Positions 24,687 through 33,514 of a stretch of 40,486 nt of DNA are shown one piece after another. The position numbers and the translations under genes are program-made. A model generated the notes under the pieces. That model was given only the letters and a program-made list of their open reading frames with translations, had not been told where the DNA came from and did not search any database. This stretch comes from an uncultured bacterium (GTDB lineage: Bacteria > Verrucomicrobiota > Lentisphaeria > Victivallales > UBA1829), in contig CASFTV010000030.1 of NCBI GenBank assembly GCA_949297765.1, forward strand, positions 1 to 40,486, written 5' to 3'. Positions within the stretch are counted from its first letter, which is position 1. The number at the start of each line of letters is the position of its first letter.

Positions 24687-25951
24687 ACTATATTTTTGAA
24701 AACGCCAGAGTGATCGATCCGCTTCAGAATCTGGATGCGGTGACCGATATCGCCGTCAGCGACGGCAGAATCGCCGATCCCGCCTATGTGAAATATGCGG
24801 AACGCGTCGACCTCAAAGGAAAGGTCCTGACGCCCGGATTCGTCGATCTTCATGTTCATCTCCGCCACCCGGGGAACACTGCGGCGGAAACCATCCATAC
24901 GGGAACTCTTGCGGCGGCGGCCGGCGGGTTCACGTCGATTGTCGCAATGCCGAACACATCGCCCTGCGCCGACAACCCCGGAACCATCCATTTCGTGCTG
25001 ACCCACGCGGAGCATGAAGGCGTGGTGAAAGTGCTGCCCTGCGGCGCGATGACAAAGAATCTCGAAGGCAAGGAGATGTCGGCGATCGGATCGCTCGCGG
25101 CGGCGGGGGCGGTCGCACTGTCGGACGACGGCCGATGCGTGCAGGATCACCAGCTCATGCGCCACATCGTCCACTATTCCAAGACCTTCAATCTGCCCAT
25201 TCTCGATCACTGCGGAGACACTCTTCTGGAGGCCGAAGGCGTGATGAACGAAGGACAGTGGTCGGTCCTGCTCGGAATGAAGGGCATGCCCGGCGCGGCG
25301 GAGGAGCTGATGATCTATCGGGACATCATCCTGGCCCGTCTGACCGGCTGGAAGATTCACATGCAGCACGTCAGCGCCCGGGAGAGCGTCAAGATTCTCC
25401 GCCAGGCCCGAGCCGAAGGAATCCGTGTCTCCGGAGAGGCAACTCCCCACCATATCGCTCTGACCGATGTGGAGATCAAACGGTTCGATTCCAATTACAA
25501 GATGAATCCGCCTCTCCGCTCCGAAGAGGACCGGCAGGCGATTCTCGAAGGCCTTGCAGACGATACCCTGACCGTGATCGCAACCGATCACGCGCCGCAT
25601 ACCATGACCGCAAAAATGGTTGAATTCGACTACGCTCCGTTCGGCATCATCGGACTGGAAACCGCGTTCCCGGTCTGCTGCACGGAACTCTATCACAAGC
25701 AGGTTCTCTCTCTGCCGCATCTGATCTCCAAATTCACGAAAGGCCCCGCGGAGGTGCTGGGGCTGGACATCGGAAATCTGAAGATCGGAAATCCTGCCGA
25801 CATCACAATTCTTGACATTGATGCGGAGCATGTGATTGATCCCTCCACGTTCCGCTCCAAATCGCGCAATACGCCGTTCGGCGGCTATCGGGCGAAGGGA
25901 CGCGTTGTCGGAACGCTCGTCAACGGAAAATTTGTCCACAAAACTTTTTAA
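24683..25951 (+). CDS. pyrC: Dihydroorotase
   Basis: This encodes 422 residues, a type I dihydroorotase of the amidohydrolase family. It closes carbamoyl aspartate to dihydroorotate. Zinc ligands appear in DLHVHLR, in SDDGRCVQD (Asp), in LDHCGD (His), in MQHVSA (His) and in ATDHAPH (Asp). The usual R-E-P-G after the first motif is here R-H-P-G, and H-C-E-D is H-C-G-D; neither changed residue is a metal ligand. [12 protein letters not shown] matches the substrate-binding loop. ATG 24683 overlaps the pyrB stop as ATGA; an in-frame ATG at 24674 is less likely. metY follows 12 nt later. Confidence 0.95.
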   Translation: MNYIFENARVIDPLQNLDAVTDIAVSDGRIADPAYVKYAERVDLKGKVLTPGFVDLHVHLRHPGNTAAETIHTGTLAAAAGGFTSIVAMPNTSPCADNPGTIHFVLTHAEHEGVVKVLPCGAMTKNLEGKEMSAIGSLAAAGAVALSDDGRCVQDHQLMRHIVHYSKTFNLPILDHCGDTLLEAEGVMNEGQWSVLLGMKGMPGAAEELMIYRDIILARLTGWKIHMQHVSARESVKILRQARAEGIRVSGEATPHHIALTDVEIKRFDSNYKMNPPLRSEEDRQAILEGLADDTLTVIATDHAPHTMTAKMVEFDYAPFGIIGLETAFPVCCTELYHKQVLSLPHLISKFTKGPAEVLGLDIGNLKIGNPADITILDIDAEHVIDPSTFRSKSRNTPFGGYRAKGRVVGTLVNGKFVHKTF

Positions 25952-25963
25952 GGAATCGGAAGA

Positions 25964-27241
25964 ATGAATACGGAAAACTGGAAACTGGAAACGATCGCCG
26001 TTCAGGCCGGATACGAACCCGAAAACGGAGGGCCGCGCGTACAGCCGATCGTGCAGAGTACAACGTACAAATATGACGACGCGCAGAGCGTGGCCGATCT
26101 GTTCGACCTGAAACGCCCCGGATTCTTCTATACGCGTCTGGCGAATCCGACCGTGGACTGCTTCGAACGGAAAATCGCCGCTCTGGAAGGCGGTGTGATG
26201 GCGGTGGCGACAAGCTCCGGCCAGAACGCAAATGCGCTAGCCCTGATGAACATCGCCCGCTGCGGAGATCATGTTCTTGCAGTGTCGAGTCTGTACGGCG
26301 GGACGGTGTCGCTGTTCAGCAACACGCTCAAGAAGACGGGGCTGAATATATCGTTCATCTCTCCCAAGGCGACGGAAGAGGAGCTGGAGGCGGCGATCCG
26401 TCCCGGGACGAAGGCGATTTTCGCGGAAATGCTGGCGAATCCCGCGCTGATTGTTTTCGATGTGGAAAAGTTCGCCCGCGTCGCCCATCGGCACGGACTT
26501 CCGCTGATCGTGGACAACACCTTCCCCACCCCGATCCTCTGCCGTCCGTTTGATTTCGGAGCGGATATCGTCACCCACTCCACGACAAAATATATCGACG
26601 GGCATGCGACCAGTGTCGGCGGAATCATTGTGGAAAAAGGCGGATTCGACTGGAAAAACGGAAACTTCCCTGAGTTTGTCGATCCGGACGAAAGCTATCA
26701 CGGAACGGTGTACACCCGCGACTTCCCCGCCGCGCCGTATTCGGTGAAACTGCGGGTGCAGTGGATTCGCGATCTCGGCAGCGGAATGGCTCCGTTCAAT
26801 GCGTTTCTTTCGATGATGGGGGCGGAGACCCTTCATGTCCGCATGGAACGCCACTGTTCCAATGCACTGGCACTCGCGAAGCATCTGCAGAAGCATCCGA
26901 AGGTCGGCTGGGTGAACTATCCCGGACTGCCGGACAACGAAGAGTATGCGATGGCGCAGAAGTATCTGAAGGGATGCAGCGGAGTCTTCTGTTTTGGAGT
27001 GAAGGGCGGCGCTGCGGCGGGAGAGCGCGTTATGAACTCGCTGAAACTTGCGGCAATCGCGGTGCATGTCGCGGATCTGCGGACCTGCGTGCTGCATCCG
27101 GCGAGCATGACACACCGTCAGCTCAGCGAGGCGGAACAGCTCGCGGCCGGTGTTTCGCCGGACCTGATCCGCGTATCGGTCGGTCTGGAGCATATCGACG
27201 ACATTATCGCGGATTTCGATCAGGCGCTCGCAAACGTCTGA
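25964..27241 (+). CDS. metY: O-acetylhomoserine sulfhydrylase (MetY-type)
   Basis: This encodes 425 residues, a PLP-dependent enzyme of the Cys/Met metabolism family. MetY makes homocysteine from O-acetylhomoserine and sulfide. The family opening AVQAGYEPENGGPRVQPIVQ, with STTY and TRLANPTVDCFE, is present; VDNTFPTPILCRPFDFGADI and HSTTKYIDGHAT carry the PLP contacts and the Schiff-base lysine. SVGLEHIDDIIADFDQAL is the usual end. Length fits MetY better than cystathionine lyases (about 380-400), although methionine gamma-lyase activity cannot be excluded. It is only 12 nt after pyrC and so seems to be part of the pyr operon, an unusual pairing. A hairpin follows at 27255. Confidence 0.92.
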   Translation: MNTENWKLETIAVQAGYEPENGGPRVQPIVQSTTYKYDDAQSVADLFDLKRPGFFYTRLANPTVDCFERKIAALEGGVMAVATSSGQNANALALMNIARCGDHVLAVSSLYGGTVSLFSNTLKKTGLNISFISPKATEEELEAAIRPGTKAIFAEMLANPALIVFDVEKFARVAHRHGLPLIVDNTFPTPILCRPFDFGADIVTHSTTKYIDGHATSVGGIIVEKGGFDWKNGNFPEFVDPDESYHGTVYTRDFPAAPYSVKLRVQWIRDLGSGMAPFNAFLSMMGAETLHVRMERHCSNALALAKHLQKHPKVGWVNYPGLPDNEEYAMAQKYLKGCSGVFCFGVKGGAAAGERVMNSLKLAAIAVHVADLRTCVLHPASMTHRQLSEAEQLAAGVSPDLIRVSVGLEHIDDIIADFDQALANV

Positions 27242-27254
27242 CCATGCGGGGGGA

Positions 27255-27277
27255 GGGGAGAGGGCCGTCCTCTCCCC
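27255..27277. terminator. Hairpin between convergent metY and araC
   Basis: GGGGAGAGG (27255-27263) and CCTCTCCCC (27269-27277) form a perfect 9-bp stem with a 5-nt loop. There is no T-run on either side, so its action as a terminator is uncertain, but its place between convergent genes fits a bidirectional stop. Confidence 0.5.
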
Positions 27278-27298
27278 GGAATCGGAATCTGAGTCCGT

Positions 27299-28072
27299 CT
27301 ACCGGTAGCGGGAGTACTGTTTCCGGTAATCGGCCGGAGTCGTGAGCGTGGCGGTTTTGAACTGGCGGTAGAAGACCTCCAGCGATTCAAATCCGCATTC
27401 GGCGGCGATTTCCTTGATCGAAAAATTTTCTCCGGCAAGCAGCCGCTTTGCCATATTCAGGCGCAGTTTAAGCAGATATTGATGCGGACTTGTCCGCAGC
27501 TCCTCCTTGAAGAGTTTGAAGAGATAGGGCCGGCTGATGCCGGCGGCGTTTGCCACATCATCCGGCGTGATTCCGGTGAAGAAGTGTTCGTCGAGATAGT
27601 TGACCGCTCTTCGCAGGGCTTCCGGGCGGATCTCCTCCGGATGGGGGGCCGGATTGCTGGCCTGCCAGTGGAGAACGGCGTAACAGTAGGCGGCGAGAGA
27701 GAGGGGATCGCCTTCGCCGGAATGAAATGCCTGAAAGGTCTCGGAGCAGAAGCGGTCGAGGGTTTCCGGCTCGTTCCAGACGGAGACCCGGGGAACCGTG
27801 CGCGTCGGCGGCCGCGTTTCAAAATGGAAGACCTGGCAGCGGTAAGGATCGCCGGGAAGGGTCTCCCAGATGGTTTTTTCCCGGGAAACATGCCAGAAGA
27901 TCGCTCCCTTTCCGAATTTTTTCCGTTCCCCGTTGACCTCGAAGAAGATGGTTCCGCCGGTCAGAAGTTCGATACATTCCGTATTGAACGGAATGGGGAC
28001 GGGAATGACTTTCCCGGTGTTCGGTGCAGCATAGCGGCTGATCGTCTTCAATTTTATGACATGGTTGAACAT
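27299..28072 (-). CDS. AraC-family transcriptional regulator
   Basis: This encodes 257 residues. The N-terminal half is a cupin-type effector domain (IPFNTECIELLTGGTIFFE, GAIFWHVSREKT). The C-terminal half has two helix-turn-helix motifs: DDVANAAGISRPYLFKLFKEE and SIKEIAAECGFESLEVFYRQF, ending TPADYRKQYSRYR, the AraC signature. It is divergent from the sugar isomerase gene at 28232 with a 159-bp control region that holds a dyad and direct repeats. It probably activates that pair of genes in response to a sugar. Confidence 0.93.
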   Translation of the reverse strand: MFNHVIKLKTISRYAAPNTGKVIPVPIPFNTECIELLTGGTIFFEVNGERKKFGKGAIFWHVSREKTIWETLPGDPYRCQVFHFETRPPTRTVPRVSVWNEPETLDRFCSETFQAFHSGEGDPLSLAAYCYAVLHWQASNPAPHPEEIRPEALRRAVNYLDEHFFTGITPDDVANAAGISRPYLFKLFKEELRTSPHQYLLKLRLNMAKRLLAGENFSIKEIAAECGFESLEVFYRQFKTATLTTPADYRKQYSRYR

Positions 28073-28093
28073 CTTTTTTTTCTGTTTTTATAT

Positions 28094-28152
28094 TTTTCGT
28101 CAAAAGAAGATATCTTTTGTCAATTTGCAACCGCTCAAAAAGGCGGTATAAT
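28094..28152. promoter_or_regulatory. Divergent promoter and operator-like repeats
   Basis: The promoter for the plus-strand genes is TTGCAA (28125-28130), a 16-bp spacer and a perfect TATAAT (28147-28152). Directly upstream, GTCAA occurs at 28099-28103 and 28119-28123, 20 bp apart (two helical turns), each preceded by a T-run. Overlapping this is a dyad, CAAAAGA (28101-28107) and TCTTTTG (28113-28119), around the palindrome AAGATATCTT. These are good candidates for the AraC binding site. Confidence 0.6.
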
Positions 28153-28231
28153 AAACAAAGGGTACAATACTTTCCGTTAAAAAGAAGTCAAGAAAAAACA
28201 GAAGAAAAACAAAAAAAAAGGAACAGTTGCC

Positions 28232-29029
28232 ATGCTTCCACTTGGAGTCCAGCTTTACTCGCTCAGAACGCTCGCCCAAAAAGATTTTCATGCCGTTTTG
28301 AAGAAGGTCGCCGACATCGGTTACAAACTGGTGGAACCAGCGGGATTCTGGGACATCAAACCGTCCGAATTCAAGAAGATTCTGGACGATCTGGGACTGG
28401 GGATTATCTCCTCGCATTCGCCGTGGGCGCGTTCGAAAGGAAATCTCGGTGAGTCGATGGAGATTGCATCGATTCTCGGCCTGGACAAGATCGTCTGCGG
28501 CTACGGCGCTCCCGATTTTCAGGATATGGACGCGATCAAGCGGACCGCCGACAACACCAATATGATGCAGGAAAACCTTGCGAAGAACGGATTCACGCTC
28601 TTCCAGCACAACCATGACTTCGAGTTCCAGCGCATCGACGGCAAACTCAAATATGAGATCTATCGTGAACTCTGCCCGAACGTGAAATATGAGATCGACT
28701 GTTTCTGGTCCACGAACCTTGGCACCGAGGATCCGGTCAAAATGCTCGACCTCTTTGCAAAAGACACGATTCTGCTCCACATGAAAGACGGTGTCGCGTC
28801 TCAGAAAGTGGACGGCAACAAGATGGTCAACGGCATTCTCGAACGCCACGTTGAACTGATGCCGCTCGGAACGGGAACTCTGCCGATCCGCGACCTGATC
28901 GCCCATGCGCCCGCACAGACTCAGGCGGTGATCGTTGAACTGGATTACTGCAATACGGAAATGGTTTCCGCGATTGAGCAGAGCTACAAGTTCATGGTGG
29001 AAAACGGTCTTGCGGCCGGCAACAAATAA
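28232..29029 (+). CDS. TIM-barrel sugar phosphate isomerase/epimerase
   Basis: This encodes 265 residues. The protein belongs to the xylose isomerase-like TIM-barrel/AP endonuclease 2 family, with GVQLYSLRTLAQKDF at the N-terminus, LVEPAGFWD, FQHNHDFEF, YEIDCFWSTNLG and LLHMKDG in the middle, and VIVELDY at the end; the Glu, Asp and His residues in these motifs bind metal in relatives. Such enzymes isomerise or epimerise sugars, keto-inositols or 3-keto sugars. The Gfo/Idh oxidoreductase is 10 nt downstream, and together they may form an oxidation and isomerisation pair acting on a sugar or cyclitol. The exact substrate is unknown. Confidence 0.85.
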   Translation: MLPLGVQLYSLRTLAQKDFHAVLKKVADIGYKLVEPAGFWDIKPSEFKKILDDLGLGIISSHSPWARSKGNLGESMEIASILGLDKIVCGYGAPDFQDMDAIKRTADNTNMMQENLAKNGFTLFQHNHDFEFQRIDGKLKYEIYRELCPNVKYEIDCFWSTNLGTEDPVKMLDLFAKDTILLHMKDGVASQKVDGNKMVNGILERHVELMPLGTGTLPIRDLIAHAPAQTQAVIVELDYCNTEMVSAIEQSYKFMVENGLAAGNK

Positions 29030-29039
29030 CAGGATTTGA

Positions 29040-30188
29040 ATGGAAATGAAAACGACAAAGGTCGGTATTGTCGGATGCGGAATGATTTCCGACACCTATT
29101 TCAAGGCGTCGCAGAAATTCCGCAATCTTGAAGTGATCGCGTGCTCGGATATCATTCCGGAGCGTTCCGCGAAGAAACATGAACTCTACGGCGTGGCGAA
29201 TGTCACGAACGAGGAGCTGTTCGCCAATCCGGAAATCGAGGTCGTGATCAATCTGACGCCGCCGCAGGTCCACTCCAAAATCGCGATCGACACGCTCAAC
29301 GCAGGAAAACATGCGTATTCCGAAAAGCCGTTCGGCGTGGATTTCGAGGATGCGCAGAAGGTGATCCGTCTGGCGAAGGAGAAAGGACTGCGCGTCGGCT
29401 GCGCTCCGGATACCTATCTCGGCGGCGGACAGCAGACTGCACGAAAACTCCTGGATGACGGCTGGATCGGCAAACCGCTTTCCGGAACCGCGATCGTCGC
29501 CGGCCGCGGACCGGAAAAATGGGGTCAGGCTCCGTTCTTCTACGACTACGGCGCAGGTCCGATGCTTGATCTCGGTCCGTATTACTGCACCGCGCTTGTC
29601 AACCTGCTCGGCCCCGCGAAGAGCGTGACCGCGGTTACAACCAAGGGATTCGAATACCGGACTCTGGGGGCGGAGGTTTCCGAAACCTACAAGGATCAGT
29701 ACAAGCCGTTCGACCGCTATCCGGTCAATGTCACCACCCATCTGACGGGCGTGATCGAGTTCCAGTGCGGCGCGGTCATCACGATGATCGCCAGCTTCGA
29801 CGTCTACAAAAACGGACATGCTCCGATTGAAATCTACGGGAGCGAAGGCTCCATGCAGGTTCCCGATCCGAACACGTTTGGCGGACCGGTCAAACTGTTC
29901 CGCCGCGAGTGGGGATATGTCTATGAGCACAATCCGGAATGGAAGGAGATGCCGCTTGCATTCGGCTATACGGAAAACAGCCGTTCCTTCGGCGCGGCCG
30001 ACATGGCGATGGCGCTGAAGAACAACCGTCCGCACCGCTGCAGCGGAGAGCTTGCAAACCATGTTCTGGAGATCATGCTCTCCTTCGACAAATCCAGCAA
30101 GCTCGGCCAGAAGGTGATGCTGACGACCACCTGCGAGCGTCCTGCGGCGCTGCCTCTCGGCCTCGAACCCGGAGATATTCCGGAATAA
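29040..30188 (+). CDS. Gfo/Idh/MocA-family oxidoreductase
   Basis: This encodes 382 residues. The Rossmann motif is GIVGCGMISDTYFKA; YSEKPFGVD holds the catalytic E-K-P lysine; GAGPMLDLGPYYCTALVNLLG is the conserved D-x-G segment, with Tyr where the usual His would be (D-L-G-P-Y-Y). This Tyr variant is common in a subgroup that acts on sugars of unknown identity. It follows the isomerase gene after 10 nt and shares its promoter. A strong terminator lies at 30227-30264. A start at 29040 or the nearby ATG 29046 are both possible. Confidence 0.9.
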   Translation: MEMKTTKVGIVGCGMISDTYFKASQKFRNLEVIACSDIIPERSAKKHELYGVANVTNEELFANPEIEVVINLTPPQVHSKIAIDTLNAGKHAYSEKPFGVDFEDAQKVIRLAKEKGLRVGCAPDTYLGGGQQTARKLLDDGWIGKPLSGTAIVAGRGPEKWGQAPFFYDYGAGPMLDLGPYYCTALVNLLGPAKSVTAVTTKGFEYRTLGAEVSETYKDQYKPFDRYPVNVTTHLTGVIEFQCGAVITMIASFDVYKNGHAPIEIYGSEGSMQVPDPNTFGGPVKLFRREWGYVYEHNPEWKEMPLAFGYTENSRSFGAADMAMALKNNRPHRCSGELANHVLEIMLSFDKSSKLGQKVMLTTTCERPAALPLGLEPGDIPE

Positions 30189-30226
30189 GAGATCGGTTTT
30201 TCCGGTCAGGAAAAAAAGATCGTCTC

Positions 30227-30264
30227 CGGCTCCCGTGCATGTTTTGTGCGCGGGAGCCGTTTTT
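30227..30264. terminator. Rho-independent terminator between Gfo/Idh and araC
   Basis: CGGCTCCCG (30227-30235) and CGGGAGCCG (30251-30259) make a perfect 9-bp stem, followed by TTTTT (30260-30264). It ends the plus-strand sugar operon just before the convergent araC gene. Confidence 0.85.
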
Positions 30265-30282
30265 CTTTCCGGGAAAGATGGG

Positions 30283-31128
30283 TTAGAGAAGTTCTTCGGG
30301 CAGAAAGGTCTTTTCGCGCGTCAGGCGGTACCGTTTCCGGTAGTCGCGCGGAGAGAGACCGAGATGTTTTTTGAAAAACCGTGAAAAGTAAAATTCGTTG
30401 CAGAATCGGAGTTCCAGCGCGATTTCGCGGATGGTGCTGTCCGTCCCCGAGAGAAGGCGGACGGCCCGGGAGACGAGCAGACGGTTGAAAAACTGTTTCG
30501 GCGGCTGACCGGTATCCCGGATGAAATTCTTGATGAAGGTTTCCTTGTTCATGCGCAGTTCATCCGCCATCCGTCCGACATCGATTCCCGCGTGACAGTT
30601 GCGGAGGAGAAACTGGAACAGCGGTTCGTAGCGGGCGTAGGAGGGGAGGACGGTTTTTCCCAGTTCCGGGGAGGTGTCCAGAGCGCGGATGACCGCGTCC
30701 CAGCAGAGCAGACGCAGATTGGCGGTCAGACGCAGCCGGTCCGGTTTTTCCGTCATGCGGCGGATCCGCCGGATGCGGTCCGGATTCACTTCATGCCACA
30801 GCCGTTTCTTTTGTGCCAGAAGGTCGATTCCGCAATAGAGTTCCAGAGAAAAATGGATGGAGAGAAGGTGCATGGTGTCGTTCTGGTTATGGATCAGTTC
30901 GTGGAACGCGGGAACGAGGACCGCGGTGCCGGCTGTCAGGCGGATGGTCTCCTCCGCATCCTGAAATGACGATTCGCCGTCGCTGTCCAGAATGCAGATC
31001 AGACGGTCGTGCGGAAGGGAGCTTTTCCACTTGCCCGGATCGAATCCATAGAAAAACTCGTGAAACCGGAGCCCGAGCTGATTGCAGAACGGCTGGATTC
31101 CATATTCCCGAAAGTGACTCAGCGTCAT
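30283..31128 (-). CDS. AraC-family transcriptional regulator of the glycyl radical enzyme cluster
   Basis: This encodes 281 residues. I chose ATG 31128 (MTLSHFREYG) because AAGGA lies about 9 nt upstream; the frame is open to 31419 but would cover the divergent promoter. The N-terminal domain is cupin-like (AGTAVLVPAFHELIHNQND); the C-terminal 100 residues show MADELRMNKETFIKNFI and STIREIALELRFCNEFYFSR, then SPRDYRKRY, the AraC DNA-binding pair. It is divergent from the glycyl radical enzyme gene, and the 229-bp space between holds a repeated TTGAAAAGA. It likely turns on the enzyme in response to its substrate. Confidence 0.9.
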   Translation of the reverse strand: MTLSHFREYGIQPFCNQLGLRFHEFFYGFDPGKWKSSLPHDRLICILDSDGESSFQDAEETIRLTAGTAVLVPAFHELIHNQNDTMHLLSIHFSLELYCGIDLLAQKKRLWHEVNPDRIRRIRRMTEKPDRLRLTANLRLLCWDAVIRALDTSPELGKTVLPSYARYEPLFQFLLRNCHAGIDVGRMADELRMNKETFIKNFIRDTGQPPKQFFNRLLVSRAVRLLSGTDSTIREIALELRFCNEFYFSRFFKKHLGLSPRDYRKRYRLTREKTFLPEELL

Positions 31129-31194
31129 GTTGAAAAATCCTTGTTTTTTCAGGGAAATATATCCGCTGTCTTCCGAAATACAATCCGGAAATAC

Positions 31195-31254
31195 TTGAAA
31201 AGATATGTTTTTTTCTTTTTTGTGCATTCTATATTTTTGAAAAGAGTGTATTAT
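31195..31254. promoter_or_regulatory. Control region of the glycyl radical enzyme operon
   Basis: TTGAAAAGA occurs at 31195-31203 and 31237-31245, exactly 42 bp apart (about four helical turns). A -10 box TATTAT lies at 31249-31254, about 104 nt before the enzyme start, with no good -35 box. The layout suits activation by the divergent AraC protein. Confidence 0.45.
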
Positions 31255-31357
31255 AAAAAGAGAAAACGATACGCCGATCTCCCGAATGACATGTCTTCTC
31301 CGTCGAAGTTCGCGGGAGAGCGGAGGGCGTCCGGAATCAGAAGAAGGAGATTTTGCC

Positions 31358-33514
31358 ATGACGCATTGCTTTGAAGAGGTCCGGAAATCATTGGAGACGC
31401 AATACCAGCATCCATGCATTGATCCTGAAAGCGGGAGTGACGCTCAGGAGGTGAAGCGCCGGGTGCTCGAATGGTATGAGACGCACAGGGAAGAGCCGCT
31501 GATTGCGGTCCGGGCGGAACTCCTCTCGATCATTCTGCGCGAGGCCCGGATCGGTCTGGATCCCGCGGACTGTTTTGCCGATCATATCGAATGCGGCGGA
31601 ACTCTGATCGAGCTTCGTTACCGGATCTCGGAAAAGGTCCGTGCAACGATGCCGGCCGAACTCCTCCGGGTGGTTGATGCATATACGGCGTGCGGCGCGT
31701 TTGTTTCCTGGCTCGACACCAGCCACACATCGCCCGACTGGGAGAGCCTTCTGACGCTCGGCGCGTCCGGCTTGCGGGATCGTGCGCTCGACGCTCTGAA
31801 ATCGGCGGAAACGGAGGAGGAACGGCTTTTCTGCCGATCCGTTGTTCGCGTGTTCGATTCGTTCCGCGTTCTGCTCCTGCGGTTCGCGGCTCTGGCGGAA
31901 CGTCGAAACGCCGGAGAGATCGCAACGATATTCCGCGCCCTTGCTGACCGGCCGCCGGAAACCCTGCGGGAAGCGCTCCAGCTGGCTTTGATTTACGATA
32001 CCTGTCAGGAAATTGAAGGGGAGCCGGTCCGCTCGCAGGGAATCTTTGACCGTCTCTTCCTCCGTTTTTACCGTCATGATCTTGAGGCCGGAATCCTGAG
32101 CCGGGAGAAGGCGAAGGAGATGCTGAAGTTCTTCTGGACAAAGTTTTATGCCCAGATGCATCCGAACGGAAAGAATTTCTGCTTCGGCGGTCTTGCCGCA
32201 CCCGGCGTTGACGGATGCAATGAACTGACGGAACTCTGTTTTGAAATCCACCGGGAATTGAACCGGATCAATCCGAAACTTTCCTTCCGCGTGCACAAAA
32301 AAACACCGGACGGAATCCTGCGCAAGGTCGCGGACTGTGTTCGAACCGGCAGAACGGCCATTGTGTTCAGCAACGACGATGTCGCATTCGAGATGTTCCG
32401 CCGGCGCGGAAAAGAGGAGAAAGATCTGTTCAACTACACGCTGATCGGCTGTTACGAACCGGCAATTGCAGGCCGGGAAATGTGCTGTTCGATGTCCGCC
32501 TGGGGAAGTCTGGTCAAACCTCTGGAGGCGGTCTTCAACAACGGCTGCGCATTCACCGGCGAGCGGATCGGTCCCGAATGCGCCCTGCCTTCGAACGCGG
32601 AGGAATTCGAGACGGAGTATCTGCGGCAGCTCGGCTGGATGCTGGAACAGACAATGGAACATACAAAGGAGTTTGAACGGCTCTGGCCGCAGATCAATCC
32701 GTCGCCGCTGCTTTCCGGAACCATGACGGACTGCATGAAAAACCGCCGCGATGTTTCCGAAGCCGGAACGCGCTACAACTCCAGCGGAGTCATGTGCGCC
32801 GGACTCGGAATGGTGGTCGATTCGCTCTGTGCCGTGCGGATGCTGGTGGACGGACGGAAGCTCTGCAGTGTTGCGGAACTCGGAGAGATTCTGCGCCGGA
32901 ACTGGGAGGGCGCGGAAGATTTGCGTCTGACCGCTCTGAAACGCGCTCCGAAATGGGGCAACGGCGATCCGGAAGCGGATGCGCTCGGACGACGGATCAT
33001 GACGTTTGTCTCGGCACGGATCAACCGCACACCGAACGCGCGCGGCGGAACGTTTCAGACGGGCGAATGGTCGATCGACCACAATTTCACCTTCGGAAAG
33101 AAAACCGCCGCGACTCCGGACGGACGCCGGGCGGGCGATCCGCTTTCGCGGAATACGGGCGCATCCATCGGCCAGGAGAAACACGGTGTGACCGCGCTGA
33201 TCCGGTCGGCCGCCGCGCTCGACCAGGCGGAGTTTCCCGACGGAGCGGTTCTTGATGTGATGCTCCATCCCAGTTCGGTCTCCTCTTCCGGGGGGGCGGA
33301 TGTGATCGCGGGCCTTGTCCGATCTTACTTTGCCGCCGGCGGACTCATGATCCAGTTCAATATTCTGAATGCGGAGGATCTGAAAAAGGCGCAGAAGGAG
33401 CCCGGAAAGTATGACGATCTTCAGGTGCGTGTCTGCGGCTGGAACAGCAAATTCGTCAATCTTTCCACCGAGGAGCAGAACGCGTTCATTCTTCAGGCGG
33501 AGGACCGGCAATGA
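31358..33514 (+). CDS. Glycyl radical enzyme, pyruvate formate-lyase family, unknown substrate
   Basis: This encodes 718 residues from ATG 31358, with AAGGAG upstream. It is a member of the oxygen-sensitive glycyl radical enzymes. The active-site cysteine is C365 with E367 in IGCYEPAIAG; the glycyl residue is G694 in QVRVCGWNSKF, 24 residues from the end as expected. HTSPDWESLL in the N-terminal third matches the H-T-x-P-D motif of the family. The Cys-x-Glu pair is the pattern of dehydratase and C-N or C-C lyase types (glycerol or propanediol dehydratase, choline lyase, hydroxyproline dehydratase), not of pyruvate formate-lyase itself, which has adjacent cysteines. The length is shorter than most (about 790-850). 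The activase follows by ATGA overlap. Confidence 0.88.
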   Translation: MTHCFEEVRKSLETQYQHPCIDPESGSDAQEVKRRVLEWYETHREEPLIAVRAELLSIILREARIGLDPADCFADHIECGGTLIELRYRISEKVRATMPAELLRVVDAYTACGAFVSWLDTSHTSPDWESLLTLGASGLRDRALDALKSAETEEERLFCRSVVRVFDSFRVLLLRFAALAERRNAGEIATIFRALADRPPETLREALQLALIYDTCQEIEGEPVRSQGIFDRLFLRFYRHDLEAGILSREKAKEMLKFFWTKFYAQMHPNGKNFCFGGLAAPGVDGCNELTELCFEIHRELNRINPKLSFRVHKKTPDGILRKVADCVRTGRTAIVFSNDDVAFEMFRRRGKEEKDLFNYTLIGCYEPAIAGREMCCSMSAWGSLVKPLEAVFNNGCAFTGERIGPECALPSNAEEFETEYLRQLGWMLEQTMEHTKEFERLWPQINPSPLLSGTMTDCMKNRRDVSEAGTRYNSSGVMCAGLGMVVDSLCAVRMLVDGRKLCSVAELGEILRRNWEGAEDLRLTALKRAPKWGNGDPEADALGRRIMTFVSARINRTPNARGGTFQTGEWSIDHNFTFGKKTAATPDGRRAGDPLSRNTGASIGQEKHGVTALIRSAAALDQAEFPDGAVLDVMLHPSSVSSSGGADVIAGLVRSYFAAGGLMIQFNILNAEDLKKAQKEPGKYDDLQVRVCGWNSKFVNLSTEEQNAFILQAEDRQ

